64,000 nucleotides of DNA, taken from the NCBI GenBank assembly GCA_030867875.1, contig JAOWCC010000758.1:38297-102296 (forward strand). Direction: 5' to 3'. Of the stretch, positions 24,901 to 38,255 are shown piece after piece. This stretch comes from Actinernus sp. WN-2022. Lineage: Eukaryota > Cnidaria > Anthozoa > Actiniaria > Actinernidae. The position numbers and the translations under genes are program-made. A model generated the notes under the pieces. That model was not told the origin of the DNA. It saw only the letters and a program-made list of their open reading frames with translations, and ran no database searches. Positions within the stretch are counted from its first letter, which is position 1; each line of letters begins with the position of its first letter.

Positions 24901-27232
24901 TTAAAGGCACACAAGATCTACGCTGTTTCCACAAAAGGAGCCCTAGAACCTAAAACCCCCTTTTGTGAAAACATGCTAGATCTTGTGTGCCTTTAGCTTT
25001 AAAAGCCAGTAACTCGTGTTTTTGCCGTTTTCTTGAAACGGCAAATGACAGTTGAAGACTTTAATGGCCTTTCTATCCCATAATTTACTTGTGTGAGATC
25101 TATCCCATAATTTCTTTATTTGAGACCTAGAGGTTATGCTTAGGTTAGAAAAAGGCCATTTTCTGGTATTGTTACTCAAAATACAGGAAACTTCCATCCA
25201 TTAAACGCAATCTACATGAAGAGAACGTTGTATTGCCGTATAGTGCATCGAAATCCATTGAAAGCTCGAGAAATGGCGCCACTTTGAAGATATTAGGGTA
25301 CACAAGTAACTTTGAGAGATTAAGGTTAGGTTACAAAAAAACACATTTTCGGATTTTCTACTCCAAATAGGGCAAAACTGGCACGCCAGTCTGAAAGTAC
25401 AGGAAGAGGCCGTTGTATTGCCGTATAGTGCATCGAAATCCATTAAAAGGTCGAGAAATGGCGCCACTTTGAAATTTAGGTTACACAAGTAAATTAATGC
25501 GTACTTGTTGGCTTTAAAAGCCAGTAACTCACTTTTCAACGTTTTGATCCCAAAAATGCACCTTTTTTCTCAGACCTAGTGGAAAATGTACATCTTTCAC
25601 TAAGCAAATCGTTGCGCCATACGTCAGGCAAAGTTGGTTTTTCGCGAAATTTTTTGAACTACTCCTCCCCACCCCACACCACCCTCATAAAATACCTACA
25701 GATCAATTATTGGAAAGAAAGGCCAGAAAAGTCGTAAACTGTCATTTGCCCTTTCAAGAAAGCGGCAAAAACACGAGTAACTGGCTTTTAAAGCTTAAAG
25801 GCACACAAGATCTACGCTGTTTCCACAAAAGGAGCCCTAGAACCTAAAACCCCCTTTTGTGAAAACATGCTAGATCTTGTGTGCCTTTAGCTTTAAAAGC
25901 CAGTAACTCGTGTTTTTGCCGTTTTCTTGAAACGGCAAATGACAGTTGAAGACTTTAATGGCCTTTCTATCCCATAATTTACTTGTGTGAGATCTATCCC
26001 ATAATTTCTTTATTTGAGACCTAGAGGTTATGCTTAGGTTAGAAAAAGGCCATTTTCTGGTATTGTTACTCAAAATACAGGAAACTTCCATCCATTAAAC
26101 GCAATCTACATGAAGAGAACGTTGTATTGCCGTATAGTGCATCGAAATCCATTGAAAGCTCGAGAAATGGCGCCACTTTGAAGATATTAGGGTACACAAG
26201 TAACTTTGAGAGATTAAGGTTAGGTTACAAAAAAACACATTTTCGGATTTTCTACTCCAAATAGGGCAAAACTGGCACGCCAGTCTGAAAGTACAGGAAG
26301 AGGCCGTTGTATTGCCGTATAGTGCATCGAAATCCATTAAAAGGTCGAGAAATGGCGCCACTTTGAAATTTAGGTTACACAAGTAAATTAATGCGTACTT
26401 GTTGGCTTTAAAAGCCAGTAACTCACTTTTCAACGTTTTGATCCCAAAAATGCACCTTTTTTCTCAGACCTAGTGGAAAATGTACATCTTTCACTAAGCA
26501 AATCGTTGCGCCATACGTCAGGCAAAGTTGGTTTTTCGCGAAATTTTTTGAACTACTCCTCCCCACCCCACACCACCCTCATAAAATACCTACAGATCAA
26601 TTATTGGAAAGAAAGGCCAGAAAAGTCGTAAACTGTCATTTGCCCTTTCAAGAAAGCGGCAAAAACACGAGTAACTGGCTTTTAAAGCTTAAAGGCACAC
26701 AAGATCTACGCTGTTTCCACAAAAGGAGCCCTAGAACCTAAAACCCCCTTTTGTGAAAACATGCTAGATCTTGTGTGCCTTTAGCTTTAAAAGCCAGTAA
26801 CTCGTGTTTTTGCCGTTTTCTTGAAACGGCAAATGACAGTTGAAGACTTTAATGGCCTTTCTATCCCATAATTTACTTGTGTGAGATCTATCCCATAATT
26901 TCTTTATTTGAGACCTAGAGGTTATGCTTAGGTTAGAAAAAGGCCATTTTCTGGTATTGTTACTCAAAATACAGGAAACTTCCATCCATTAAACGCAATC
27001 TACATGAAGAGAACGTTGTATTGCCGTATAGTGCATCGAAATCCATTGAAAGCTCGAGAAATGGCGCCACTTTGAAGATATTAGGGTACACAAGTAACTT
27101 TGAGAGATTAAGGTTAGGTTACAAAAAAACACATTTTCGGATTTTCTACTCCAAATAGGGCAAAACTGGCACGCCAGTCTGAAAGTACAGGAAGAGGCCG
27201 TTGTATTGCCGTATAGTGCATCGAAATCCATT

Positions 27233-27233
27233 G
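27233..27233. other. A-to-G variant at monomer position 709 (copy 30)
   Basis: Isolated occurrence, 8 copies left of MITE-bearing copy 38. It has no counterpart at the same distance from copy 18. Confidence 0.95.
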
Positions 27234-29914
27234 AAAGGTCGAGAAATGGCGCCACTTTGAAATTTAGGTTACACAAGTAAATTAATGCGTACTTGTTGGC
27301 TTTAAAAGCCAGTAACTCACTTTTCAACGTTTTGATCCCAAAAATGCACCTTTTTTCTCAGACCTAGTGGAAAATGTACATCTTTCACTAAGCAAATCGT
27401 TGCGCCATACGTCAGGCAAAGTTGGTTTTTCGCGAAATTTTTTGAACTACTCCTCCCCACCCCACACCACCCTCATAAAATACCTACAGATCAATTATTG
27501 GAAAGAAAGGCCAGAAAAGTCGTAAACTGTCATTTGCCCTTTCAAGAAAGCGGCAAAAACACGAGTAACTGGCTTTTAAAGCTTAAAGGCACACAAGATC
27601 TACGCTGTTTCCACAAAAGGAGCCCTAGAACCTAAAACCCCCTTTTGTGAAAACATGCTAGATCTTGTGTGCCTTTAGCTTTAAAAGCCAGTAACTCGTG
27701 TTTTTGCCGTTTTCTTGAAACGGCAAATGACAGTTGAAGACTTTAATGGCCTTTCTATCCCATAATTTACTTGTGTGAGATCTATCCCATAATTTCTTTA
27801 TTTGAGACCTAGAGGTTATGCTTAGGTTAGAAAAAGGCCATTTTCTGGTATTGTTACTCAAAATACAGGAAACTTCCATCCATTAAACGCAATCTACATG
27901 AAGAGAACGTTGTATTGCCGTATAGTGCATCGAAATCCATTGAAAGCTCGAGAAATGGCGCCACTTTGAAGATATTAGGGTACACAAGTAACTTTGAGAG
28001 ATTAAGGTTAGGTTACAAAAAAACACATTTTCGGATTTTCTACTCCAAATAGGGCAAAACTGGCACGCCAGTCTGAAAGTACAGGAAGAGGCCGTTGTAT
28101 TGCCGTATAGTGCATCGAAATCCATTAAAAGGTCGAGAAATGGCGCCACTTTGAAATTTAGGTTACACAAGTAAATTAATGCGTACTTGTTGGCTTTAAA
28201 AGCCAGTAACTCACTTTTCAACGTTTTGATCCCAAAAATGCACCTTTTTTCTCAGACCTAGTGGAAAATGTACATCTTTCACTAAGCAAATCGTTGCGCC
28301 ATACGTCAGGCAAAGTTGGTTTTTCGCGAAATTTTTTGAACTACTCCTCCCCACCCCACACCACCCTCATAAAATACCTACAGATCAATTATTGGAAAGA
28401 AAGGCCAGAAAAGTCGTAAACTGTCATTTGCCCTTTCAAGAAAGCGGCAAAAACACGAGTAACTGGCTTTTAAAGCTTAAAGGCACACAAGATCTACGCT
28501 GTTTCCACAAAAGGAGCCCTAGAACCTAAAACCCCCTTTTGTGAAAACATGCTAGATCTTGTGTGCCTTTAGCTTTAAAAGCCAGTAACTCGTGTTTTTG
28601 CCGTTTTCTTGAAACGGCAAATGACAGTTGAAGACTTTAATGGCCTTTCTATCCCATAATTTACTTGTGTGAGATCTATCCCATAATTTCTTTATTTGAG
28701 ACCTAGAGGTTATGCTTAGGTTAGAAAAAGGCCATTTTCTGGTATTGTTACTCAAAATACAGGAAACTTCCATCCATTAAACGCAATCTACATGAAGAGA
28801 ACGTTGTATTGCCGTATAGTGCATCGAAATCCATTGAAAGCTCGAGAAATGGCGCCACTTTGAAGATATTAGGGTACACAAGTAACTTTGAGAGATTAAG
28901 GTTAGGTTACAAAAAAACACATTTTCGGATTTTCTACTCCAAATAGGGCAAAACTGGCACGCCAGTCTGAAAGTACAGGAAGAGGCCGTTGTATTGCCGT
29001 ATAGTGCATCGAAATCCATTAAAAGGTCGAGAAATGGCGCCACTTTGAAATTTAGGTTACACAAGTAAATTAATGCGTACTTGTTGGCTTTAAAAGCCAG
29101 TAACTCACTTTTCAACGTTTTGATCCCAAAAATGCACCTTTTTTCTCAGACCTAGTGGAAAATGTACATCTTTCACTAAGCAAATCGTTGCGCCATACGT
29201 CAGGCAAAGTTGGTTTTTCGCGAAATTTTTTGAACTACTCCTCCCCACCCCACACCACCCTCATAAAATACCTACAGATCAATTATTGGAAAGAAAGGCC
29301 AGAAAAGTCGTAAACTGTCATTTGCCCTTTCAAGAAAGCGGCAAAAACACGAGTAACTGGCTTTTAAAGCTTAAAGGCACACAAGATCTACGCTGTTTCC
29401 ACAAAAGGAGCCCTAGAACCTAAAACCCCCTTTTGTGAAAACATGCTAGATCTTGTGTGCCTTTAGCTTTAAAAGCCAGTAACTCGTGTTTTTGCCGTTT
29501 TCTTGAAACGGCAAATGACAGTTGAAGACTTTAATGGCCTTTCTATCCCATAATTTACTTGTGTGAGATCTATCCCATAATTTCTTTATTTGAGACCTAG
29601 AGGTTATGCTTAGGTTAGAAAAAGGCCATTTTCTGGTATTGTTACTCAAAATACAGGAAACTTCCATCCATTAAACGCAATCTACATGAAGAGAACGTTG
29701 TATTGCCGTATAGTGCATCGAAATCCATTGAAAGCTCGAGAAATGGCGCCACTTTGAAGATATTAGGGTACACAAGTAACTTTGAGAGATTAAGGTTAGG
29801 TTACAAAAAAACACATTTTCGGATTTTCTACTCCAAATAGGGCAAAACTGGCACGCCAGTCTGAAAGTACAGGAAGAGGCCGTTGTATTGCCGTATAGTG
29901 CATCGAAATCCATT

Positions 29915-29915
29915 G
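29915..29915. other. A-to-G variant at monomer position 709 (copy 33)
   Basis: First of an adjacent variant pair, 5 copies left of MITE-bearing copy 38. Confidence 0.95.
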
Positions 29916-30808
29916 AAAGGTCGAGAAATGGCGCCACTTTGAAATTTAGGTTACACAAGTAAATTAATGCGTACTTGTTGGCTTTAAAAGCCAGTAACTC
30001 ACTTTTCAACGTTTTGATCCCAAAAATGCACCTTTTTTCTCAGACCTAGTGGAAAATGTACATCTTTCACTAAGCAAATCGTTGCGCCATACGTCAGGCA
30101 AAGTTGGTTTTTCGCGAAATTTTTTGAACTACTCCTCCCCACCCCACACCACCCTCATAAAATACCTACAGATCAATTATTGGAAAGAAAGGCCAGAAAA
30201 GTCGTAAACTGTCATTTGCCCTTTCAAGAAAGCGGCAAAAACACGAGTAACTGGCTTTTAAAGCTTAAAGGCACACAAGATCTACGCTGTTTCCACAAAA
30301 GGAGCCCTAGAACCTAAAACCCCCTTTTGTGAAAACATGCTAGATCTTGTGTGCCTTTAGCTTTAAAAGCCAGTAACTCGTGTTTTTGCCGTTTTCTTGA
30401 AACGGCAAATGACAGTTGAAGACTTTAATGGCCTTTCTATCCCATAATTTACTTGTGTGAGATCTATCCCATAATTTCTTTATTTGAGACCTAGAGGTTA
30501 TGCTTAGGTTAGAAAAAGGCCATTTTCTGGTATTGTTACTCAAAATACAGGAAACTTCCATCCATTAAACGCAATCTACATGAAGAGAACGTTGTATTGC
30601 CGTATAGTGCATCGAAATCCATTGAAAGCTCGAGAAATGGCGCCACTTTGAAGATATTAGGGTACACAAGTAACTTTGAGAGATTAAGGTTAGGTTACAA
30701 AAAAACACATTTTCGGATTTTCTACTCCAAATAGGGCAAAACTGGCACGCCAGTCTGAAAGTACAGGAAGAGGCCGTTGTATTGCCGTATAGTGCATCGA
30801 AATCCATT

Positions 30809-30809
30809 G
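30809..30809. other. A-to-G variant at monomer position 709 (copy 34)
   Basis: Second of the adjacent pair, 4 copies left of copy 38. The pair is one monomer closer to the MITE than the pair in copies 12-13. Confidence 0.95.
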
Positions 30810-33800
30810 AAAGGTCGAGAAATGGCGCCACTTTGAAATTTAGGTTACACAAGTAAATTAATGCGTACTTGTTGGCTTTAAAAGCCAGTAACTCACTTTT
30901 CAACGTTTTGATCCCAAAAATGCACCTTTTTTCTCAGACCTAGTGGAAAATGTACATCTTTCACTAAGCAAATCGTTGCGCCATACGTCAGGCAAAGTTG
31001 GTTTTTCGCGAAATTTTTTGAACTACTCCTCCCCACCCCACACCACCCTCATAAAATACCTACAGATCAATTATTGGAAAGAAAGGCCAGAAAAGTCGTA
31101 AACTGTCATTTGCCCTTTCAAGAAAGCGGCAAAAACACGAGTAACTGGCTTTTAAAGCTTAAAGGCACACAAGATCTACGCTGTTTCCACAAAAGGAGCC
31201 CTAGAACCTAAAACCCCCTTTTGTGAAAACATGCTAGATCTTGTGTGCCTTTAGCTTTAAAAGCCAGTAACTCGTGTTTTTGCCGTTTTCTTGAAACGGC
31301 AAATGACAGTTGAAGACTTTAATGGCCTTTCTATCCCATAATTTACTTGTGTGAGATCTATCCCATAATTTCTTTATTTGAGACCTAGAGGTTATGCTTA
31401 GGTTAGAAAAAGGCCATTTTCTGGTATTGTTACTCAAAATACAGGAAACTTCCATCCATTAAACGCAATCTACATGAAGAGAACGTTGTATTGCCGTATA
31501 GTGCATCGAAATCCATTGAAAGCTCGAGAAATGGCGCCACTTTGAAGATATTAGGGTACACAAGTAACTTTGAGAGATTAAGGTTAGGTTACAAAAAAAC
31601 ACATTTTCGGATTTTCTACTCCAAATAGGGCAAAACTGGCACGCCAGTCTGAAAGTACAGGAAGAGGCCGTTGTATTGCCGTATAGTGCATCGAAATCCA
31701 TTAAAAGGTCGAGAAATGGCGCCACTTTGAAATTTAGGTTACACAAGTAAATTAATGCGTACTTGTTGGCTTTAAAAGCCAGTAACTCACTTTTCAACGT
31801 TTTGATCCCAAAAATGCACCTTTTTTCTCAGACCTAGTGGAAAATGTACATCTTTCACTAAGCAAATCGTTGCGCCATACGTCAGGCAAAGTTGGTTTTT
31901 CGCGAAATTTTTTGAACTACTCCTCCCCACCCCACACCACCCTCATAAAATACCTACAGATCAATTATTGGAAAGAAAGGCCAGAAAAGTCGTAAACTGT
32001 CATTTGCCCTTTCAAGAAAGCGGCAAAAACACGAGTAACTGGCTTTTAAAGCTTAAAGGCACACAAGATCTACGCTGTTTCCACAAAAGGAGCCCTAGAA
32101 CCTAAAACCCCCTTTTGTGAAAACATGCTAGATCTTGTGTGCCTTTAGCTTTAAAAGCCAGTAACTCGTGTTTTTGCCGTTTTCTTGAAACGGCAAATGA
32201 CAGTTGAAGACTTTAATGGCCTTTCTATCCCATAATTTACTTGTGTGAGATCTATCCCATAATTTCTTTATTTGAGACCTAGAGGTTATGCTTAGGTTAG
32301 AAAAAGGCCATTTTCTGGTATTGTTACTCAAAATACAGGAAACTTCCATCCATTAAACGCAATCTACATGAAGAGAACGTTGTATTGCCGTATAGTGCAT
32401 CGAAATCCATTGAAAGCTCGAGAAATGGCGCCACTTTGAAGATATTAGGGTACACAAGTAACTTTGAGAGATTAAGGTTAGGTTACAAAAAAACACATTT
32501 TCGGATTTTCTACTCCAAATAGGGCAAAACTGGCACGCCAGTCTGAAAGTACAGGAAGAGGCCGTTGTATTGCCGTATAGTGCATCGAAATCCATTAAAA
32601 GGTCGAGAAATGGCGCCACTTTGAAATTTAGGTTACACAAGTAAATTAATGCGTACTTGTTGGCTTTAAAAGCCAGTAACTCACTTTTCAACGTTTTGAT
32701 CCCAAAAATGCACCTTTTTTCTCAGACCTAGTGGAAAATGTACATCTTTCACTAAGCAAATCGTTGCGCCATACGTCAGGCAAAGTTGGTTTTTCGCGAA
32801 ATTTTTTGAACTACTCCTCCCCACCCCACACCACCCTCATAAAATACCTACAGATCAATTATTGGAAAGAAAGGCCAGAAAAGTCGTAAACTGTCATTTG
32901 CCCTTTCAAGAAAGCGGCAAAAACACGAGTAACTGGCTTTTAAAGCTTAAAGGCACACAAGATCTACGCTGTTTCCACAAAAGGAGCCCTAGAACCTAAA
33001 ACCCCCTTTTGTGAAAACATGCTAGATCTTGTGTGCCTTTAGCTTTAAAAGCCAGTAACTCGTGTTTTTGCCGTTTTCTTGAAACGGCAAATGACAGTTG
33101 AAGACTTTAATGGCCTTTCTATCCCATAATTTACTTGTGTGAGATCTATCCCATAATTTCTTTATTTGAGACCTAGAGGTTATGCTTAGGTTAGAAAAAG
33201 GCCATTTTCTGGTATTGTTACTCAAAATACAGGAAACTTCCATCCATTAAACGCAATCTACATGAAGAGAACGTTGTATTGCCGTATAGTGCATCGAAAT
33301 CCATTGAAAGCTCGAGAAATGGCGCCACTTTGAAGATATTAGGGTACACAAGTAACTTTGAGAGATTAAGGTTAGGTTACAAAAAAACACATTTTCGGAT
33401 TTTCTACTCCAAATAGGGCAAAACTGGCACGCCAGTCTGAAAGTACAGGAAGAGGCCGTTGTATTGCCGTATAGTGCATCGAAATCCATTAAAAGGTCGA
33501 GAAATGGCGCCACTTTGAAATTTAGGTTACACAAGTAAATTAATGCGTACTTGTTGGCTTTAAAAGCCAGTAACTCACTTTTCAACGTTTTGATCCCAAA
33601 AATGCACCTTTTTTCTCAGACCTAGTGGAAAATGTACATCTTTCACTAAGCAAATCGTTGCGCCATACGTCAGGCAAAGTTGGTTTTTCGCGAAATTTTT
33701 TGAACTACTCCTCCCCACCCCACACCACCCTCATAAAATACCTACAGATCAATTATTGGAAAGAAAGGCCAGAAAAGTCGTAAACTGTCATTTGCCCTTT

Positions 33801-33833
33801 CAAGAAAGCGGCAAAAACACGAGTAACTGGCTT

Positions 33834-33837
33834 TTAA
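33834..33837. repeat. Left TTAA target-site duplication, MITE copy 2
   Basis: Same position in the monomer as at 15356-15359; part of TTTAAAG at 33833-33839. Confidence 0.8.
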
Positions 33838-34431
33838 AGTGCCCCTACGATCAAATTTTGACATATCAATGTTTTTGCATATTCATAAAGTAGAGTTCAT
33901 ATATTATTACCAGTTCAAATTGTTTTTCGATACAACGACAGGAAGTCTAATTTTTTTAGCTCCAAATATTGAATCTACACGTCCGCCATTACTGGAAGCC
34001 GTGCCCTTTGTTCAGCTTTAAACAAAGGTTTATTCACCGGAAATGATGTCATACACTTAACGCTCGCCTGCAGAACACAACGCCTGGAGGCATATTTCTA
34101 CTAATTACGTCTTCACGTACATAAGAAGAAAGTTATATTTATCTTTGCGAGGTTGGCTACTTTTTTATGCACGCTATTTCGCGCCACGAGGTTGTCGTGT
34201 TAAGTGTATGACATCACTTCCGGTGAATAAACCTTTGTTTAAAGCTGAACAAAGGGCACGGCTTCCAGCAATGGCGGACAGGATTTTACCGGTAAACTCT
34301 CCTAAAATTTGTGGTTTAAGATGCCCATTTGGGAATATTTTTTACTATTTCGGATATTTCTAATACTGATTGACCTATAGACACTGAAAAAGTGGCAAAT
34401 CGAAATGGTAAATTTTCGTCGTAGTGGCACT
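33838..34431. mobile_element. Non-autonomous DNA transposon, MITE-like, with TTAA target (copy 2)
   Basis: 594 bp, with no difference from the element at 15360-15953 that I could find by eye. It has the same orientation, the same terminal repeats (33838-33850 and 34419-34431) and the same insertion point in the monomer. Identity of element, orientation and insertion point makes an independent insertion improbable. It is best read as carried along by duplication of a satellite block. It has no coding capacity for transposition. Confidence 0.87.
33981..34279. repeat. Central inverted repeat of MITE copy 2
   Basis: Arms 33981-34061 and 34199-34279, identical in layout to those of copy 1, including the same two A/G mismatches between arms. 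Confidence 0.92.
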
Positions 34432-34435
34432 TTAA
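34432..34435. repeat. Right TTAA target-site duplication, MITE copy 2
   Basis: Follows the terminal GGCACT; part of the second TTTAAAG at 34431-34437, after which the satellite resumes in phase. Confidence 0.8.
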
Positions 34436-37400
34436 AGCTTAAAGGCACACAAGATCTACGCTGTTTCCACAAAAGGAGCCCTAGAACCTAAAACCCCCTT
34501 TTGTGAAAACATGCTAGATCTTGTGTGCCTTTAGCTTTAAAAGCCAGTAACTCGTGTTTTTGCCGTTTTCTTGAAACGGCAAATGACAGTTGAAGACTTT
34601 AATGGCCTTTCTATCCCATAATTTACTTGTGTGAGATCTATCCCATAATTTCTTTATTTGAGACCTAGAGGTTATGCTTAGGTTAGAAAAAGGCCATTTT
34701 CTGGTATTGTTACTCAAAATACAGGAAACTTCCATCCATTAAACGCAATCTACATGAAGAGAACGTTGTATTGCCGTATAGTGCATCGAAATCCATTGAA
34801 AGCTCGAGAAATGGCGCCACTTTGAAGATATTAGGGTACACAAGTAACTTTGAGAGATTAAGGTTAGGTTACAAAAAAACACATTTTCGGATTTTCTACT
34901 CCAAATAGGGCAAAACTGGCACGCCAGTCTGAAAGTACAGGAAGAGGCCGTTGTATTGCCGTATAGTGCATCGAAATCCATTAAAAGGTCGAGAAATGGC
35001 GCCACTTTGAAATTTAGGTTACACAAGTAAATTAATGCGTACTTGTTGGCTTTAAAAGCCAGTAACTCACTTTTCAACGTTTTGATCCCAAAAATGCACC
35101 TTTTTTCTCAGACCTAGTGGAAAATGTACATCTTTCACTAAGCAAATCGTTGCGCCATACGTCAGGCAAAGTTGGTTTTTCGCGAAATTTTTTGAACTAC
35201 TCCTCCCCACCCCACACCACCCTCATAAAATACCTACAGATCAATTATTGGAAAGAAAGGCCAGAAAAGTCGTAAACTGTCATTTGCCCTTTCAAGAAAG
35301 CGGCAAAAACACGAGTAACTGGCTTTTAAAGCTTAAAGGCACACAAGATCTACGCTGTTTCCACAAAAGGAGCCCTAGAACCTAAAACCCCCTTTTGTGA
35401 AAACATGCTAGATCTTGTGTGCCTTTAGCTTTAAAAGCCAGTAACTCGTGTTTTTGCCGTTTTCTTGAAACGGCAAATGACAGTTGAAGACTTTAATGGC
35501 CTTTCTATCCCATAATTTACTTGTGTGAGATCTATCCCATAATTTCTTTATTTGAGACCTAGAGGTTATGCTTAGGTTAGAAAAAGGCCATTTTCTGGTA
35601 TTGTTACTCAAAATACAGGAAACTTCCATCCATTAAACGCAATCTACATGAAGAGAACGTTGTATTGCCGTATAGTGCATCGAAATCCATTGAAAGCTCG
35701 AGAAATGGCGCCACTTTGAAGATATTAGGGTACACAAGTAACTTTGAGAGATTAAGGTTAGGTTACAAAAAAACACATTTTCGGATTTTCTACTCCAAAT
35801 AGGGCAAAACTGGCACGCCAGTCTGAAAGTACAGGAAGAGGCCGTTGTATTGCCGTATAGTGCATCGAAATCCATTAAAAGGTCGAGAAATGGCGCCACT
35901 TTGAAATTTAGGTTACACAAGTAAATTAATGCGTACTTGTTGGCTTTAAAAGCCAGTAACTCACTTTTCAACGTTTTGATCCCAAAAATGCACCTTTTTT
36001 CTCAGACCTAGTGGAAAATGTACATCTTTCACTAAGCAAATCGTTGCGCCATACGTCAGGCAAAGTTGGTTTTTCGCGAAATTTTTTGAACTACTCCTCC
36101 CCACCCCACACCACCCTCATAAAATACCTACAGATCAATTATTGGAAAGAAAGGCCAGAAAAGTCGTAAACTGTCATTTGCCCTTTCAAGAAAGCGGCAA
36201 AAACACGAGTAACTGGCTTTTAAAGCTTAAAGGCACACAAGATCTACGCTGTTTCCACAAAAGGAGCCCTAGAACCTAAAACCCCCTTTTGTGAAAACAT
36301 GCTAGATCTTGTGTGCCTTTAGCTTTAAAAGCCAGTAACTCGTGTTTTTGCCGTTTTCTTGAAACGGCAAATGACAGTTGAAGACTTTAATGGCCTTTCT
36401 ATCCCATAATTTACTTGTGTGAGATCTATCCCATAATTTCTTTATTTGAGACCTAGAGGTTATGCTTAGGTTAGAAAAAGGCCATTTTCTGGTATTGTTA
36501 CTCAAAATACAGGAAACTTCCATCCATTAAACGCAATCTACATGAAGAGAACGTTGTATTGCCGTATAGTGCATCGAAATCCATTGAAAGCTCGAGAAAT
36601 GGCGCCACTTTGAAGATATTAGGGTACACAAGTAACTTTGAGAGATTAAGGTTAGGTTACAAAAAAACACATTTTCGGATTTTCTACTCCAAATAGGGCA
36701 AAACTGGCACGCCAGTCTGAAAGTACAGGAAGAGGCCGTTGTATTGCCGTATAGTGCATCGAAATCCATTAAAAGGTCGAGAAATGGCGCCACTTTGAAA
36801 TTTAGGTTACACAAGTAAATTAATGCGTACTTGTTGGCTTTAAAAGCCAGTAACTCACTTTTCAACGTTTTGATCCCAAAAATGCACCTTTTTTCTCAGA
36901 CCTAGTGGAAAATGTACATCTTTCACTAAGCAAATCGTTGCGCCATACGTCAGGCAAAGTTGGTTTTTCGCGAAATTTTTTGAACTACTCCTCCCCACCC
37001 CACACCACCCTCATAAAATACCTACAGATCAATTATTGGAAAGAAAGGCCAGAAAAGTCGTAAACTGTCATTTGCCCTTTCAAGAAAGCGGCAAAAACAC
37101 GAGTAACTGGCTTTTAAAGCTTAAAGGCACACAAGATCTACGCTGTTTCCACAAAAGGAGCCCTAGAACCTAAAACCCCCTTTTGTGAAAACATGCTAGA
37201 TCTTGTGTGCCTTTAGCTTTAAAAGCCAGTAACTCGTGTTTTTGCCGTTTTCTTGAAACGGCAAATGACAGTTGAAGACTTTAATGGCCTTTCTATCCCA
37301 TAATTTACTTGTGTGAGATCTATCCCATAATTTCTTTATTTGAGACCTAGAGGTTATGCTTAGGTTAGAAAAAGGCCATTTTCTGGTATTGTTACTCAAA

Positions 37401-38254
37401 ATACAGGAAACTTCCATCCATTAAACGCAATCTACATGAAGAGAACGTTGTATTGCCGTATAGTGCATCGAAATCCATTGAAAGCTCGAGAAATGGCGCC
37501 ACTTTGAAGATATTAGGGTACACAAGTAACTTTGAGAGATTAAGGTTAGGTTACAAAAAAACACATTTTCGGATTTTCTACTCCAAATAGGGCAAAACTG
37601 GCACGCCAGTCTGAAAGTACAGGAAGAGGCCGTTGTATTGCCGTATAGTGCATCGAAATCCATTAAAAGGTCGAGAAATGGCGCCACTTTGAAATTTAGG
37701 TTACACAAGTAAATTAATGCGTACTTGTTGGCTTTAAAAGCCAGTAACTCACTTTTCAACGTTTTGATCCCAAAAATGCACCTTTTTTCTCAGACCTAGT
37801 GGAAAATGTACATCTTTCACTAAGCAAATCGTTGCGCCATACGTCAGGCAAAGTTGGTTTTTCGCGAAATTTTTTGAACTACTCCTCCCCACCCCACACC
37901 ACCCTCATAAAATACCTACAGATCAATTATTGGAAAGAAAGGCCAGAAAAGTCGTAAACTGTCATTTGCCCTTTCAAGAAAGCGGCAAAAACACGAGTAA
38001 CTGGCTTTTAAAGCTTAAAGGCACACAAGATCTACGCTGTTTCCACAAAAGGAGCCCTAGAACCTAAAACCCCCTTTTGTGAAAACATGCTAGATCTTGT
38101 GTGCCTTTAGCTTTAAAAGCCAGTAACTCGTGTTTTTGCCGTTTTCTTGAAACGGCAAATGACAGTTGAAGACTTTAATGGCCTTTCTATCCCATAATTT
38201 ACTTGTGTGAGATCTATCCCATAATTTCTTTATTTGAGACCTAGAGGTTATGCT

Positions 38255-38255
38255 C
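38255..38255. other. Private 1-nt insertion (C) in copy 42
   Basis: Reads TGCTCTAGGTTAG where other copies read TGCTTAGGTTAG (monomer position 405). It makes copy 42 895 bp long and disrupts the first TTAGGTTA octamer of the internal dimer. It also breaks the minus-strand open frame found here in other copies, with no sign of wider decay. Confidence 0.95.

Larger units (their letters stand above)
15199..33676. repeat. Higher-order unit: 20 monomers plus one MITE (18,478 bp)
   Basis: From the start of MITE-bearing copy 18 to the start of MITE-bearing copy 38 is 18,478 bp, equal to 20 x 894 + 598. This is the spacing of a putative higher-order repeat. It is seen only once: no MITE occurs at the next expected place (about 52316), and the variant monomers are not in perfect register between blocks. 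It is therefore a duplicated block and not an established higher-order array. Confidence 0.7.
15954..33837. repeat. 894-bp satellite array, segment B (right part of copy 18 to left part of copy 38)
   Basis: The tandem array resumes in phase on the right side of the first MITE-like insertion and runs to the second. It includes nineteen uninterrupted copies (19-37, starting at 16691 and every 894 bp). Substitutions noticed are A-to-G at 27233, 29915 and 30809 (monomer position 709, copies 30, 33 and 34). No length variant was seen. The segment between the two insertions is exactly 20 monomer equivalents long. No gene lies in it. Confidence 0.98.
33677..35168. repeat. Copy 38: satellite monomer interrupted by the second MITE-like insertion
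   Basis: 1492 bp, with the same breakpoint as copy 18 and located exactly 18,478 bp to its right. The shared breakpoint shows that the two interrupted monomers descend from one another or from a common interrupted ancestor. Confidence 0.95.
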
